Source of the DNA: Diplonema japonicum
Taxonomy: Eukaryota; Euglenozoa; Diplonemea; Diplonemida; Diplonemidae
NCBI GenBank assembly: GCA_964019335.1
Contig: OZ025668.1
Span: 186,001-250,000 of the forward strand
Length of the DNA stretch: 64,000 bases
Direction: 5' to 3'
Program-made: the position numbers and the translations under genes
The notes under the pieces: model-generated
Told to the model about the DNA's origin: nothing
What the model saw: the letters and a program-made list of their open reading frames with translations, nothing else
The model's database searches: none
Shown: piece by piece, positions 15,319 to 24,989 of the stretch
How positions within the stretch are numbered: position 1 is the first letter of the stretch
How the letters are laid out: every line of letters starts with the position of its first letter

Positions 15319-17970
15319 TTAGCGAAAGGGTGTCGAACGTCGCCTTGCGATCCTTGTCCCTGTGGCCTCCCCTGCCCATCCCTCAGCAGGGTTCTGTGGG
15401 ACGACAAGCCCCCTGTTGAAGGGCCTCGCGAGCATCATCGTCCCCTCCATCACACTGATCACCTTCTCCATTGTGTGGTCTCCCGTCACCTCCCACATTT
15501 CTCGTAGTTCCTCCACATCCCTGTCGTTGAAGGCCTCCTTGTACCTCGCCCCCCACTCCTCTCCCACAACTCCGTCAAACAGGTTCCACACACCGTCCAC
15601 AAGGCTGAAGGTCTTCAGGTTGAGCTCGTACACTGTTCTGCTTGTCTCGAGCTCGCTGAAGTCTGACACCACAGCGGGACGAGGAGTCCTGTATGTCTCT
15701 GCAGAAGCTGTCTCACGAGGGAGCTCCCAGGTGTCAACAGGGCGGGTGTGGACTTGGAGTGAGGTGTCAGTACCAGCACAGGACTCACCAGCAAGGAGGC
15801 AGAGGGTCCCGAGCTGCGAGGCCGCCTCCGCAAGGGCCCGCCCCTCCTCAACCCCAGACCCGAGAGAGGTCACGAAACGTTGTTTTGCGCTCCCCAGCGA
15901 CCCGTGCAGCACCCTCCCTGTGGACATCCCCACACTCACGAACCGCTCCCACACAGCACCACTGATAGACGAGTACAAGTGCGACACGAACTTCGCACTC
16001 TGAGCAACGTGCATCGCACAAGGCTTCCCTGCATTCCAGTTCGCAATGATGCTGTTGCTGCACACCACGTTCAGCAGGCCTTCCGTCCGCTCCACTCCTT
16101 CAATAATGATGTTCAGGATCTCGTTCACAGCATCAACTGCGTTCGTGAACAGCACAAGACACGAGAAGTCCACCTTGATGTGCATCGTCGTAGCTGTGCT
16201 TGCTGTCAGGCGGTTGCGGGTGATGTGCTGCCCAGCCCCTTCATTTGGCCCGAGTAACTGGGTGTGGCTCTTCTTGGAGTACTGCGAAGAAGGCGACTTG
16301 GTTCCAGACGGCCTCGGTGATATCTGTATGTCCTTCCTTTTCTCGAGTAACCTCTCAACTTCGCCCTGCCGCTTCCCAAGGTCAGTAGGTACTGCTACGA
16401 ACAAGGAAACATGGCCCACCCCCTTGAGACGTACAGAACCCATCTTCGTGATGACAGGCTTGCTGAGGCCCTCTCCCCAGTTGGTGTTGTTGCTGAGCTG
16501 GGCTTGAACCTCTTCGGTGAAGGCGACTGCACCCCCTGCAGAGGCGGACTCCACCCTCGCTGCCTTGTTCACTGTGGGTCCCATGTAGTCGGTCCTCCCT
16601 GTCGTGGGGTTCAGTTCCAGCCTCGCGGGGCCTGTGTGGACCCCGATCCGCACCCGAAGCCCCCTCCAGCACAGGGACCCGTCCTCCTCCCTCCCCACCA
16701 CCTTGCACAGTGGGTGTTCCAGGAGCGCCGCAGGCCACGGAGCACGGAGGAGAGACCCCTGCGCCAGGAGCCCGAACCGCACCCCTTCAACCACCTTGTC
16801 GAAGGCGACCATGAAGGCGTCCCCGATCGTCTTCACCTCGTACCCGTTCGTCGCCGTGATGCACTCCCTCATCACATCGTTGTGGATCTCCATCGCCGTC
16901 CGCATCGCCGACGTGTGCCTCTCCCAGATGTCCGTCGACGACTGGATGTCCGTGAACACGATCGTCACCTCCTCCTGACCGCTCCCTGCGGGGATCTGAC
17001 GGATGTGGTGCATCTTCTTCATGTACTGACCAGCCCTTCCTCCCTCCCCTCTGCTTCCCTCCACTCCCGTCCCCTCTTGTGCCTCCTCCTCGGCGGCGAA
17101 CAAGGCATCCGGGAGGTAAGGACGATAGAGCTTCAAGTTGCTGAGGAGTCCCAGGAAGGCCTCATTAAGTTCACTTTTATCACCCCCCTTCACAAGGTGC
17201 TCTGCTGTCTCCAAATCGAAGCGCACCAAAGCCCTCGCCACCTCCTGTGCAAGGAGGACAGCAGCTTCTGACTTCTGCTGTTCACTACGCATCCCCAACG
17301 CGAACCTGCGTGTCAGCAAAAAGTCCCACACATAGACGCTTAATCTGATAGTAAGGGTGATGCCCGTCCACCGTATATCCTCTACGGGGCGAGGGCTCGT
17401 GTTGGCCCAGGACTCGGGGATGGTGTTGTAAATACCGATGCCGACGCCTTCCTCGATGGTCTTGACGATGATGTAGAGGGTGGTCATGATGGTGAGGGCC
17501 CATGCGGTGGGGGATCGGCAACCAGAGAGAAGCGCGACGTCTGCGACAAGAACGCAGCCTGTCCAAAGGTCGTTGCGGCCAAAAGTGAATACGTCGCCGA
17601 CCAGGCAGAAGAAGAAAGCAAAGATCAGGAGGCAGACCTCAATAAGAGGAATGGGAAGGGACTTCGTCTTGTAACAGTAAACAGCAATGAACACGTCGAT
17701 GCTGCCCCGAAGTACGTGGAGGCAGCTGTGAGAGTAGGTTTCATGCAACAGGGAACCGATCAAGCCTGTGAACTCGAAGAAGCCCGTTACGATACACACA
17801 GGGACTACTATCTTCTTCGTTGTTTGCTCCACTGCAGTGTCCATCGGCGACATCCATGGTGCCATGGCCCTGTCGAAAAGTTCTCCCAGCCAATGCCGCT
17901 CTTCCTGAACAGGTGTATTCAAACACATGTCACTCCCTTCAATCTCAACCGACACGCATTTTTCTGCCAT
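15319..17970 (-). CDS. Cyclase C: transmembrane adenylate cyclase paralogue
   Basis: 883 aa from the ATG at 17970 (MAEKCVSVEIEG). The frame stays open to 18033 but has no upstream ATG, and TTAACAG, a possible splice acceptor, lies 9 bases before this ATG. The six-helix N-terminus is unique (VCIVTGFFEFTGLIGSL, and a WTGCVLVADVALLSGC helix). The catalytic block, including TDIQSST, KTIGDAF and NKAAR, equals that of A and B. The inter-domain linker is unique (SPRPSGTKSPSSQYSKK). The second domain again lacks both metal Asp and has a Lys (HIKVDFS) where the others have Arg. The C-terminal RRRSTPFR and the 3' flank are shared only with cyclase A. The post-transmembrane block (EVARALVRF, KGGDKSELN) is shared with D. 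Confidence 0.92.
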   Translation of the reverse strand: MAEKCVSVEIEGSDMCLNTPVQEERHWLGELFDRAMAPWMSPMDTAVEQTTKKIVVPVCIVTGFFEFTGLIGSLLHETYSHSCLHVLRGSIDVFIAVYCYKTKSLPIPLIEVCLLIFAFFFCLVGDVFTFGRNDLWTGCVLVADVALLSGCRSPTAWALTIMTTLYIIVKTIEEGVGIGIYNTIPESWANTSPRPVEDIRWTGITLTIRLSVYVWDFLLTRRFALGMRSEQQKSEAAVLLAQEVARALVRFDLETAEHLVKGGDKSELNEAFLGLLSNLKLYRPYLPDALFAAEEEAQEGTGVEGSRGEGGRAGQYMKKMHHIRQIPAGSGQEEVTIVFTDIQSSTDIWERHTSAMRTAMEIHNDVMRECITATNGYEVKTIGDAFMVAFDKVVEGVRFGLLAQGSLLRAPWPAALLEHPLCKVVGREEDGSLCWRGLRVRIGVHTGPARLELNPTTGRTDYMGPTVNKAARVESASAGGAVAFTEEVQAQLSNNTNWGEGLSKPVITKMGSVRLKGVGHVSLFVAVPTDLGKRQGEVERLLEKRKDIQISPRPSGTKSPSSQYSKKSHTQLLGPNEGAGQHITRNRLTASTATTMHIKVDFSCLVLFTNAVDAVNEILNIIIEGVERTEGLLNVVCSNSIIANWNAGKPCAMHVAQSAKFVSHLYSSISGAVWERFVSVGMSTGRVLHGSLGSAKQRFVTSLGSGVEEGRALAEAASQLGTLCLLAGESCAGTDTSLQVHTRPVDTWELPRETASAETYRTPRPAVVSDFSELETSRTVYELNLKTFSLVDGVWNLFDGVVGEEWGARYKEAFNDRDVEELREMWEVTGDHTMEKVISVMEGTMMLARPFNRGLVVPQNPAEGWAGEATGTRIARRRSTPFR

Positions 17971-18172
17971 AGTGAACCTGTTAAGGGAGTTATAAGGAGC
18001 AATACAAATAAGAGGGGGAAAAAAAAGAAACAATTGGGGGCACCCCCCATTGACCTACTGATGAAAGACGAGACGGGAGTATCAAAGAAACAAGGAAATA
18101 TCTAATGTGTGAAAAGTACTTCCTCGGTCCGGCTACAAAAGTGGCAAATCTTCATATAAAAAAAAAAGAAAG

Positions 18173-18220
18173 AGATGAGATAAAGGAGGTTCCTGTCTTG
18201 GAACGTCCCCCTTGTCTCTA
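18173..18220 (-). repeat. LINE-like 3' tail repeat, diverged copy
   Basis: GATGAGATAAAGGAGG..CGTCCCCCTTGTCTC is recognisably related to the tail at 2165, 31137 and 55915, with several substitutions. Confidence 0.4.
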
Positions 18221-18491
18221 CCTTTCTCCCAAAGAAAAGGAGGGGGGAAAAAAAAAGGATTCAAAGTGACTTCCAGGGTCAAGCATCCAGCATCAACTGC
18301 TGGTAACTTATGTCCAAATAAAAGTCCGCGGACGAAAACGTGTGCTGTTCTCCCCCCCCCCCCCCCCCCTTCTTTTCTTTTTTCATTCTTCTTCTGCTCT
18401 TCTTGTGCAAAGAGAAAATAAGACGGTTTAGTGTTAGAATAGCTATTAAGGGTCGTGTGAACGAGCGTGGTGAAATATACTAATTGCTTTC

Positions 18492-18518
18492 CCTCTCTCT
18501 CTCTCTCTCTCTCTCTCT
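18492..18518. repeat. (CT)n microsatellite
   Basis: Thirteen CT units; simple sequence. Confidence 0.8.
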
Positions 18519-18736
18519 GAGGAATATCTATTGAGCCATACCATGCATACATCATTTTCTCACAGAACCACAAGATGTGAATGACTGAGCGGGGGGGAGA
18601 GGACAAAACAAAACGGAACGTTCCTTTTTCTTTTTTTTCTTTTTTTTTTTTTTTTGCACCGACGACAGCGAGAAATAAGCTGTTAAAGCAAAGCTTCATA
18701 AGACTAGCCTAATTGGGTTATATATAAAAAAAAAAA

Positions 18737-18776
18737 ATTCACTATGATAGGAACGAAGTGGTTAGCAACGGTCCAC

Positions 18777-18777
<1 letters not shown>
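18737..18777. repeat. 41-bp dispersed repeat with poly(A) tail, copy 1
   Basis: ATTCACTATGATAGGAACG followed by AAGTGGTTAGCAACGG and CCACC, then a 31-base A run. Nearly the same sequence, also followed by poly(A), is at 32942-32983, and a 5'-truncated form is at 32381-32405. The A-tail and truncation pattern suggests a SINE-like retroposed unit, but no pol III box is recognisable. Confidence 0.5.

Positions 18778-18808
<31 letters not shown>
18778..18808. repeat. Homopolymer A run (31 bp)
   Basis: Directly follows the 41-bp dispersed repeat and may be its retroposition tail. Confidence 0.75.
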
Positions 18809-18810
<2 letters not shown>

Positions 18811-20597
18811 AAACTATACTGTTAACTGAATCGCGCAATACTTCCTATTGGCGCTCCATCGCCAACCTGCTCAGTTCAAAGCGCAGTTGCGCTGAATCCA
18901 AGTTTCCTAAGCATCGACACGATTAACAAAGGTTGTTCACCAATGCTCCATACGCCTCCTGTCTATGCCGTTGAGCACACTGCAGGGACTTCCACTCATC
19001 CGTAGCCCCACCTTGAAAAAAAAAAAACAACTTGCGGACATTTGTAGTACGCTTTTCATTCTTCTTTCTTACAGGATTTCTTCTTCTTTTCTTTTCTTTT
19101 CTTTTTAAAACAGTGGAGGGGAAACGGAAAATGAAAGGGGGGAGGGTCAGTTTTTTTTTTTTCTTTTTGGTTTTCTTTGTACGTACTCTGTCCCTCCCTC
19201 CCTCTCCAGGTAGTCTTTCGTTTTTGAAGCAAAGAAACTTCAGCCATATCTAAGCACCAGACCCGGGCAATTCTGAAAACTCTTTCAGTAAAAGATATTT
19301 ATTTTCTTCTTTAAAAATAATAGCAATTTCTTCAGAGAGATCATTCTTAAGGAGGGCGTGCTTTGAAACGGGTGAATCTTCTTTTGATAGGAAAGGAAAA
19401 GAAGAAAAAAAAAAAACCGCAACTTGCCCAATGAGGAAAACTAAGGCTTTGCTAAGCCTGATGGAAAGGGCAAGTAGTACTTTTTTTTTTCCTTCTTTTT
19501 TTTTGTTTTTTTGTTTGAGGACAATAAAAAAAGGAGAAAGAAGAGAAAAAAGAGATAAGCATTCTATCCTACCGGATGCCAGAGACACTCTGCCCAGACA
19601 GCGGTCAACCTGGTAGCTTCGTCGTTCTGCATCTTGCGTTGTGGCCCAAGATGTTCTTGCTGTCGATGATGTATACTTTATATCTCCATGTTGCCTCCAC
19701 CAAAAAGAGATTAGAAAAAAAAATCGGAGATTGTTTCTCAAAGAAAAAAATGATGATGATGACAACACACAGTATAAAAGCCAACAAATAATGAGTCATT
19801 TCCCGAGAGGGAAAAAAAAAAAAAAGAATTTGGCGGCAAAGAAAAATATATATTATAAAAAAAAAAAAAAGAGACATGTAAAAAAATGCTACACCTTTTC
19901 GTACCGATCGAGAATTTTAATTGGGGAATATTGCTGACATGAAACCAGCAGGGGGATGGGGGTGGTGGAGAAAGTTAAAAAAGAGCTTTTTTTTTCTTCT
20001 TCTTCTTTTTTTTCTTCATTTCTTTTTCTTTTTTTCTTTTTCTTTTTCGTTCAAAGATTAAAATGAATGGAAGAATAAGAAAAAGAGGGTAGACATGATA
20101 AAAGAAAACAGATATTAAAATCATTCTCCCACCGTGATCTTTGGTCCATTCGTTCCCCTTTAAAAAAAATAGCTGCAACTGAACTGCAAAGTTCGTACGC
20201 ACGTCGTTGTATTTCCCTTTGACATTCTTGAAGTAGATCCTTCTTATAAAAAAAAAAAGGAGTGGGTGGGTGGGGGGTATTAAAATATCTTTTAGAAATA
20301 GATCGTGAATCGCACAAGGAAGCAAAGCTTTTGAAATAACATAAAAAACCCAAAACCCTCGTTATCCTTTGGGGGGGGGAGTAGATCTTTAAAAGGTTTA
20401 GCGATTCTCTTTACCTCTTTTTCTTTCACAGAAAGAATCTTTGTTCCAAATCGGCAGAAGAGCAGGCAGTCATTCTCTTCTTGAAAGACGGTTTCAGGCA
20501 CCAAATAACGCTTAGGAGAGAGAGCCCGTACCGTGTCAACACTAAAGGTAAAGGTACACAGAACAGTTTCCAAATTAAATCATCAGGCGACTAACGG
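18809..20597. other. Long spacer between cyclases C and D
   Basis: About 1.8 kb of AT-rich, homopolymer-laden DNA. Open frames here encode only Phe/Lys/Ser-rich low-complexity peptides. I saw no conserved domain, RNA gene or inverted repeat. Confidence 0.6.
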
Positions 20598-23273
20598 CTA
20601 ACGGAATGGATTAGAACGTCGCCTTGCGAGCCTCCCCCCTGTGGCCTCCCCTGCCCATCCCTCAGCAGGGTTCTGTGGGACGACAAGCCCCCTGTTGAAG
20701 GGCCTCGCGAGCATCATCGTCCCCTCCATCACACTGATCACCTTCTCCATTGTGTGGTCTCCCGTCCCCTCGCACATTGTCCTTAGTTCCTCCACATCCC
20801 TGTCGTTGAAGGCCTCCTTGTACCTCGCCCCCCACTCCTCTCCCACAACTCCGTCAAACAGGTTCCACACACCGTCCACAAGGCTGAAGGTCTTCAGGTT
20901 GAGCTCGTACACTGTTCTGCTTGTCTCGAGCTCGCTGAAGTCTGACACCACAGCGGGACGAGGCGACCTGCTTGGGCTGTCCATTGACGCCATGCGTAAG
21001 GGTGCCGCCTCACGAGGGAGCTCCCAGGTGTCAACAGGGCGGGTGTGGACTTGGAGTGAGGTGTCAGTACCAGCACAGGACTCACCAGCAAGGAGGCAGA
21101 GGGTCCCGAGCTGCGAGGCCGCCTCCGCAAGGGCCCGCCCCTCCTCAACCCCAGACCCGAGAGAGGTCACGAAACGTTGTTTTGCACTCCCCAGCGACCC
21201 ATGCAGCACCCTCCCTGTGGACATCCCCACACTCACGAACCGCTCCCACACAGCACCACTGATAGACGAGTACAAGTGCGACACGAACTTCGCACTCTGA
21301 GCAACGTGCATCGCACAAGGCTTCCCTGCATTCCAGTTCGCAACAATGCTGTTGCTGCACACCACGTTCAGCAGGCCTTCCGTCCGCTCCACTCCTTCAA
21401 TAATGATGTTCAGGATCTCGTTCACAGCATCAACTGCGTTCGTGAACAGCACAAGACACGAGAAGTCCACCCTGATGTGCATCGTCGTCGCTGTGCTTGC
21501 TGTCAGGCGGTTGCGGGTGATGTGCTGGCTTACACCTTCACCAAAGAGCGAAGCACTCTTCTTGGAGTACGAGTGTGAAGACGGCGTCTTTAGGGGCTTT
21601 GGTGATTTGGTGAAATCTTTCCTCTTCTCAACAGTCCTCTCCACCTCACCCTGCCGCTTCGGGAGGTCTGAAGGAATTGCCACAAACAAGGGAACATTGC
21701 CCACCCCTTTCAGACTGACAGAACCCATCTTCGTGATGACAGGCTTGCTGAGGCCCTCTCCCCAGTTGGTGTTGTTGCTGAGCTGGGCTTGAACCTCTTC
21801 GGTGAAGGCGACTGCACCCCCTGCAGAGGCGGACTCCACCCTCGCTGCCTTGTTCACTGTGGGTCCCATGTAGTCGGTCCTCCCTGTCGTGGGGTTCAGT
21901 TCCAGCCTCGCGGGGCCTGTGTGGACCCCGATCCGCACCCGAAGCCCCCTCCAGCACAGGGACCCGTCCTCCTCCCTCCCCACCACCTTGCACAGTGGGT
22001 GTTCCAGGAGCGCCGCAGGCCACGGAGCACGGAGGAGAGACCCCTGCGCCAGGAGCCCGAACCGCACCCCTTCAACCACCTTGTCGAAGGCGACCATGAA
22101 GGCGTCCCCGATCGTCTTCACCTCGTACCCGTTCGTCGCCGTGATGCACTCCCTCATCACATCGTTGTGGATCTCCATCGCCGTCCGCATCGCCGACGTG
22201 TGCCTCTCCCAGATGTCCGTCGACGACTGGATGTCCGTGAACACGATCGTCACCTCCTCCTGACCGCTCCCTGCGGGGATCTGACGGATGTGGTGCATCT
22301 TCTTCATGTACTGACCAGCCCTTCCTCCCTCCCCTCTGCTTCCCTCCACCCCCGTCCCCTCTTGTGCCACCTCCTCGGCGGCGAACAAGGCGTCAGGGAG
22401 GTAAGGACGATAGAGCTTCAAGTTGTTGAGGAGTCCCAGGAAGGCCTCATTAAGTTCACTTTTATCACCCCCCTTCACAAGGTGCTCTGCTGTCTCCAAA
22501 TCGAAGCGCACCAAAGCCCTCGCCACCTCCTGTGCAAGAAGGACAGCAGCTTCTGACTTCTGCTGTTCACTACGCATCCCCAACGCGAACCTGCGTGTCA
22601 ACAAAAAGTCCCACACATAGACACCGACGCGTGTAAAAAGTGCGGAAACAAGCCATCTGGTATCTTCAGTGGGGCGAGGCTTGTCCTTGGTCCAGGACTC
22701 GGGGATGGTGTCGTAGAGGCCAAGGCCGACACCCTCTTCAAAGGTCTTGACAATGATGTAGAGGGTGGTTACGATTGTGAGGATCCATGCAGAACGCGAA
22801 CTACAGCCGGTGAGGAGGATAAGGTCCGCCATGAGCACGCTTGCTGTCCAGAGGTCGGTTTTACCATAAGTGAAAAAATCGCCTACAATGCAGAAAAGGA
22901 AGCCGAAGAGGAGAATAGAAATCTCGAGGAGACGAATAGGGAGGGTCTTGGTGCAGTAGCCGTACAAGGCCAGGACGCAACACACTGCCATGCGGGATAT
23001 ACCAAGGAAGCCCATGAAGACCTTGTCGTCGTTGAAGGCAGAGAGCAAGGGAAAGGTTTCTAGAATTAAGGTGAGAATGGACACAGGTATGATGATGTTT
23101 TTCGCTGTCCGCTGCATGGCAGTGTCATTAGGACAGGTCCAGGGAGACATGAACTTCTCAAAACCACGGCCTAAGCACGAACGCTCTTCGGGGCCTGTGA
23201 TGAGAACCCCCTCAGAGTTGTAACCCCCAACTTCCGCCATTTCGATGTCATCGTCATATATTACAGCACCCAT
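20598..23273 (-). CDS. Cyclase D: transmembrane adenylate cyclase paralogue
   Basis: 891 aa, ATG at 23273 with CACCACAG 6 bases upstream. The N-terminus is unique (MGAVIYDDDIEMAEV; helices near 65-87, 92-112, 115-135, 145-160, 165-182 and 212-230). The catalytic domain is the shared block with all metal, adenine and transition-state residues. The inter-domain linker is unique and Ser/Lys-rich (KSPKPLKTPSSHSYSKK). The inactive second domain is as in the others. The segment after it (REAAPLRMASMDSPSRSPRP) is identical in D, E and F. The C-terminal RRRSNPFR and the 3' ACGGAATGGATTAGAACGTC are shared only with cyclase F, although D has GGRLARRR where F has GGRIARRR. It is the last gene before the LINE relic. 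Confidence 0.93.
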   Translation of the reverse strand: MGAVIYDDDIEMAEVGGYNSEGVLITGPEERSCLGRGFEKFMSPWTCPNDTAMQRTAKNIIIPVSILTLILETFPLLSAFNDDKVFMGFLGISRMAVCCVLALYGYCTKTLPIRLLEISILLFGFLFCIVGDFFTYGKTDLWTASVLMADLILLTGCSSRSAWILTIVTTLYIIVKTFEEGVGLGLYDTIPESWTKDKPRPTEDTRWLVSALFTRVGVYVWDFLLTRRFALGMRSEQQKSEAAVLLAQEVARALVRFDLETAEHLVKGGDKSELNEAFLGLLNNLKLYRPYLPDALFAAEEVAQEGTGVEGSRGEGGRAGQYMKKMHHIRQIPAGSGQEEVTIVFTDIQSSTDIWERHTSAMRTAMEIHNDVMRECITATNGYEVKTIGDAFMVAFDKVVEGVRFGLLAQGSLLRAPWPAALLEHPLCKVVGREEDGSLCWRGLRVRIGVHTGPARLELNPTTGRTDYMGPTVNKAARVESASAGGAVAFTEEVQAQLSNNTNWGEGLSKPVITKMGSVSLKGVGNVPLFVAIPSDLPKRQGEVERTVEKRKDFTKSPKPLKTPSSHSYSKKSASLFGEGVSQHITRNRLTASTATTMHIRVDFSCLVLFTNAVDAVNEILNIIIEGVERTEGLLNVVCSNSIVANWNAGKPCAMHVAQSAKFVSHLYSSISGAVWERFVSVGMSTGRVLHGSLGSAKQRFVTSLGSGVEEGRALAEAASQLGTLCLLAGESCAGTDTSLQVHTRPVDTWELPREAAPLRMASMDSPSRSPRPAVVSDFSELETSRTVYELNLKTFSLVDGVWNLFDGVVGEEWGARYKEAFNDRDVEELRTMCEGTGDHTMEKVISVMEGTMMLARPFNRGLVVPQNPAEGWAGEATGGRLARRRSNPFR

Positions 23274-24989
23274 GTGAGCTGTGGTGTTGTTTTACAGAAT
23301 GAGAAAGAGGGTTAAAAGAAATGAAAAAAAATATCATTCTATAGCCAAAGCAAAAGGGTATTTCGACTCAGGCTTTGAAATCAAATGATAAACAGAACAA
23401 GGCAAGGAGTCCCAAGGCGGGAGAGAGAACTAGCGATTCCACTGACATTGTGATGATCTCCTGTCATTGGCCGCCGCCCGTTTTTTTCTTTTTTCTTTTG
23501 CGGGGGGTTGTTCTTGATTTTCTGACATATGTGTCGTTGTAATCTTTCGTGAGTAGTAGAAAAAAAAAACAGTTTTTCGACGTAGCGTAAGGTAATAAAA
23601 GAAGAAGAGGGGGGGGGGGGTAAAAGTATTTGTTTGACCCCTGCTTTTTTTCACTAAAGTACAAAGGTGACCTCAGCACTTTCTAAAAAAAAAAAGGGTG
23701 CAACAAAAGGCAAAACCGACGCTGCGTCTTCTTGCAACCCTTAGAGATGAGATCTGAAATCGTGCTGAAACTAAGTAGGGGTCGCCTTTGTAATCTTCTG
23801 CAAGGTTTTTCGAATTTTGTACTTTAACTCCCCCCCCTTCAAAAAAAAACTGAAAAAGTTTACCCGAACTGTCAAAAGAACAATGCTGGGACATAAATTC
23901 CTGGCAGTCGTTCGGGGATTAGAAGAAAAGAACGAAAAAAAGAGACAAAAAGAGTGGGGCAGCAAAAAATCCTTTTTTTCTTTTCCTTTTTTTTTTATCT
24001 CTTCTCCTTTCCTCTCTTTGTTCCCCCCCCCCCCCCCCCCCCGTGTCTTCTGATGACAATTAAGAGAGAAAGAAAAGAGACATTTAAAGGCACCTGCGAT
24101 ATGTGGCGGGACGCCTGAAAAAAAAAGGGAGAAAAAGCCGATGACGATGGTCATGCTGACTGGCTGGGGGAAAATAACTTGCCGACACCCCGAACGGAAA
24201 ATTCTCGTTAGGCTCTTCGAAAGAAAAAAATATATGAGCTTGCCCGGAAAAAAATGTCAACACTTTCTTTTGGCAGTTCGAAAACTTTTGCAGCATGCAA
24301 CCATAGGAAGATGACAAATATGGTGTACCTGTTGCCGTTCTTTCAATTGCGATGCTTGTTTTGCCATGAGGGTGGCAGGCTTTGCAACCGGCTGCGAGCG
24401 AAAAACAGAGGTCAGAAAAACGGCGGAAAATGCAGCATCTAGAGTGCCTAAAAGTGGTGCTAGGAGGGTCATTTGTTGACTTTTCCGGAAAACGAGCTCA
24501 TTAAAAAAAAAAAAAAAAAAACTAACGCCTCCTCTCTGCCAAGTACGCGAGACTTCGCTGTACATATGGATCTTTCCTCTTTTCTTGCATTCTCACAAGC
24601 TTTTGAAAGCTCTTTGTGTACCCCCGAAAGAGTCTAAAGATACTACAGAGGAAAGTAAAAGACCAATACAAAGGGTCACCACAGCAGTGTGTGGTGAGCT
24701 TCTATTTAGCCTTCAGCGCCTTGCAGTGCTGTTGTGTCGTTCGTTGCTTAATGTGACAACCTCCTCCTCCAAAAAAATATAGGGGAAAAATAGAATAGAA
24801 CTAACATTTTAATAATACACGTAACTCTTTTTTTTTTTTTCTTGTGATGCCTGGTCATACTTGAAGCATAAAAAATGGATTATGAGAGCTGAGTTTCGGA
24901 GAAACAAAAAAAAAAAGAGGGGGGAGGGTAATATATTCACGGGAACAGCCGCCCTATTAAAACACAATTTTTGCAGGGGTCAAACGTAA
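23274..24989. other. Spacer between cyclase D and the LINE relic
   Basis: AT-rich with a C run at about 24025-24042 and several A runs. The stretch 24079-24118 resembles 32199-32240 (see repeat). Open frames are low-complexity. No gene seen. Confidence 0.6.
24079..24118. repeat. Short dispersed repeat, copy 1
   Basis: TTTAAAGGCACCTGCGATATG..GGGACGCCT resembles TTTGAAGGGAACCTGCAGTATG..GGATCGCCT at 32199-32240. Two copies only; nature unknown. Confidence 0.35.

Larger units (their letters stand above)
17971..18736. other. Spacer upstream of cyclase C
   Basis: Holds a degenerate LINE-like tail repeat (18173-18220), a C run near 18352-18368, a (CT)n microsatellite at 18492-18518 and T-rich DNA. 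No gene seen. Confidence 0.6.

Noticed and set aside
17971-18033. N-terminal extension of cyclase C
   Set aside because: Needs a non-ATG start; MAEKCVSV at 17970 aligns with the other starts and follows a YAG.
19250-19937. Several 90-170-codon frames on both strands between cyclases C and D
   Set aside because: Low-complexity Phe/Lys/Ser peptides, overlapping on both strands, with no conserved motif.
24257-24565. 102-codon minus-strand frame
   Set aside because: More complex than most spacer frames but contains a poly-Phe run and no recognisable domain or neighbouring splice pattern.
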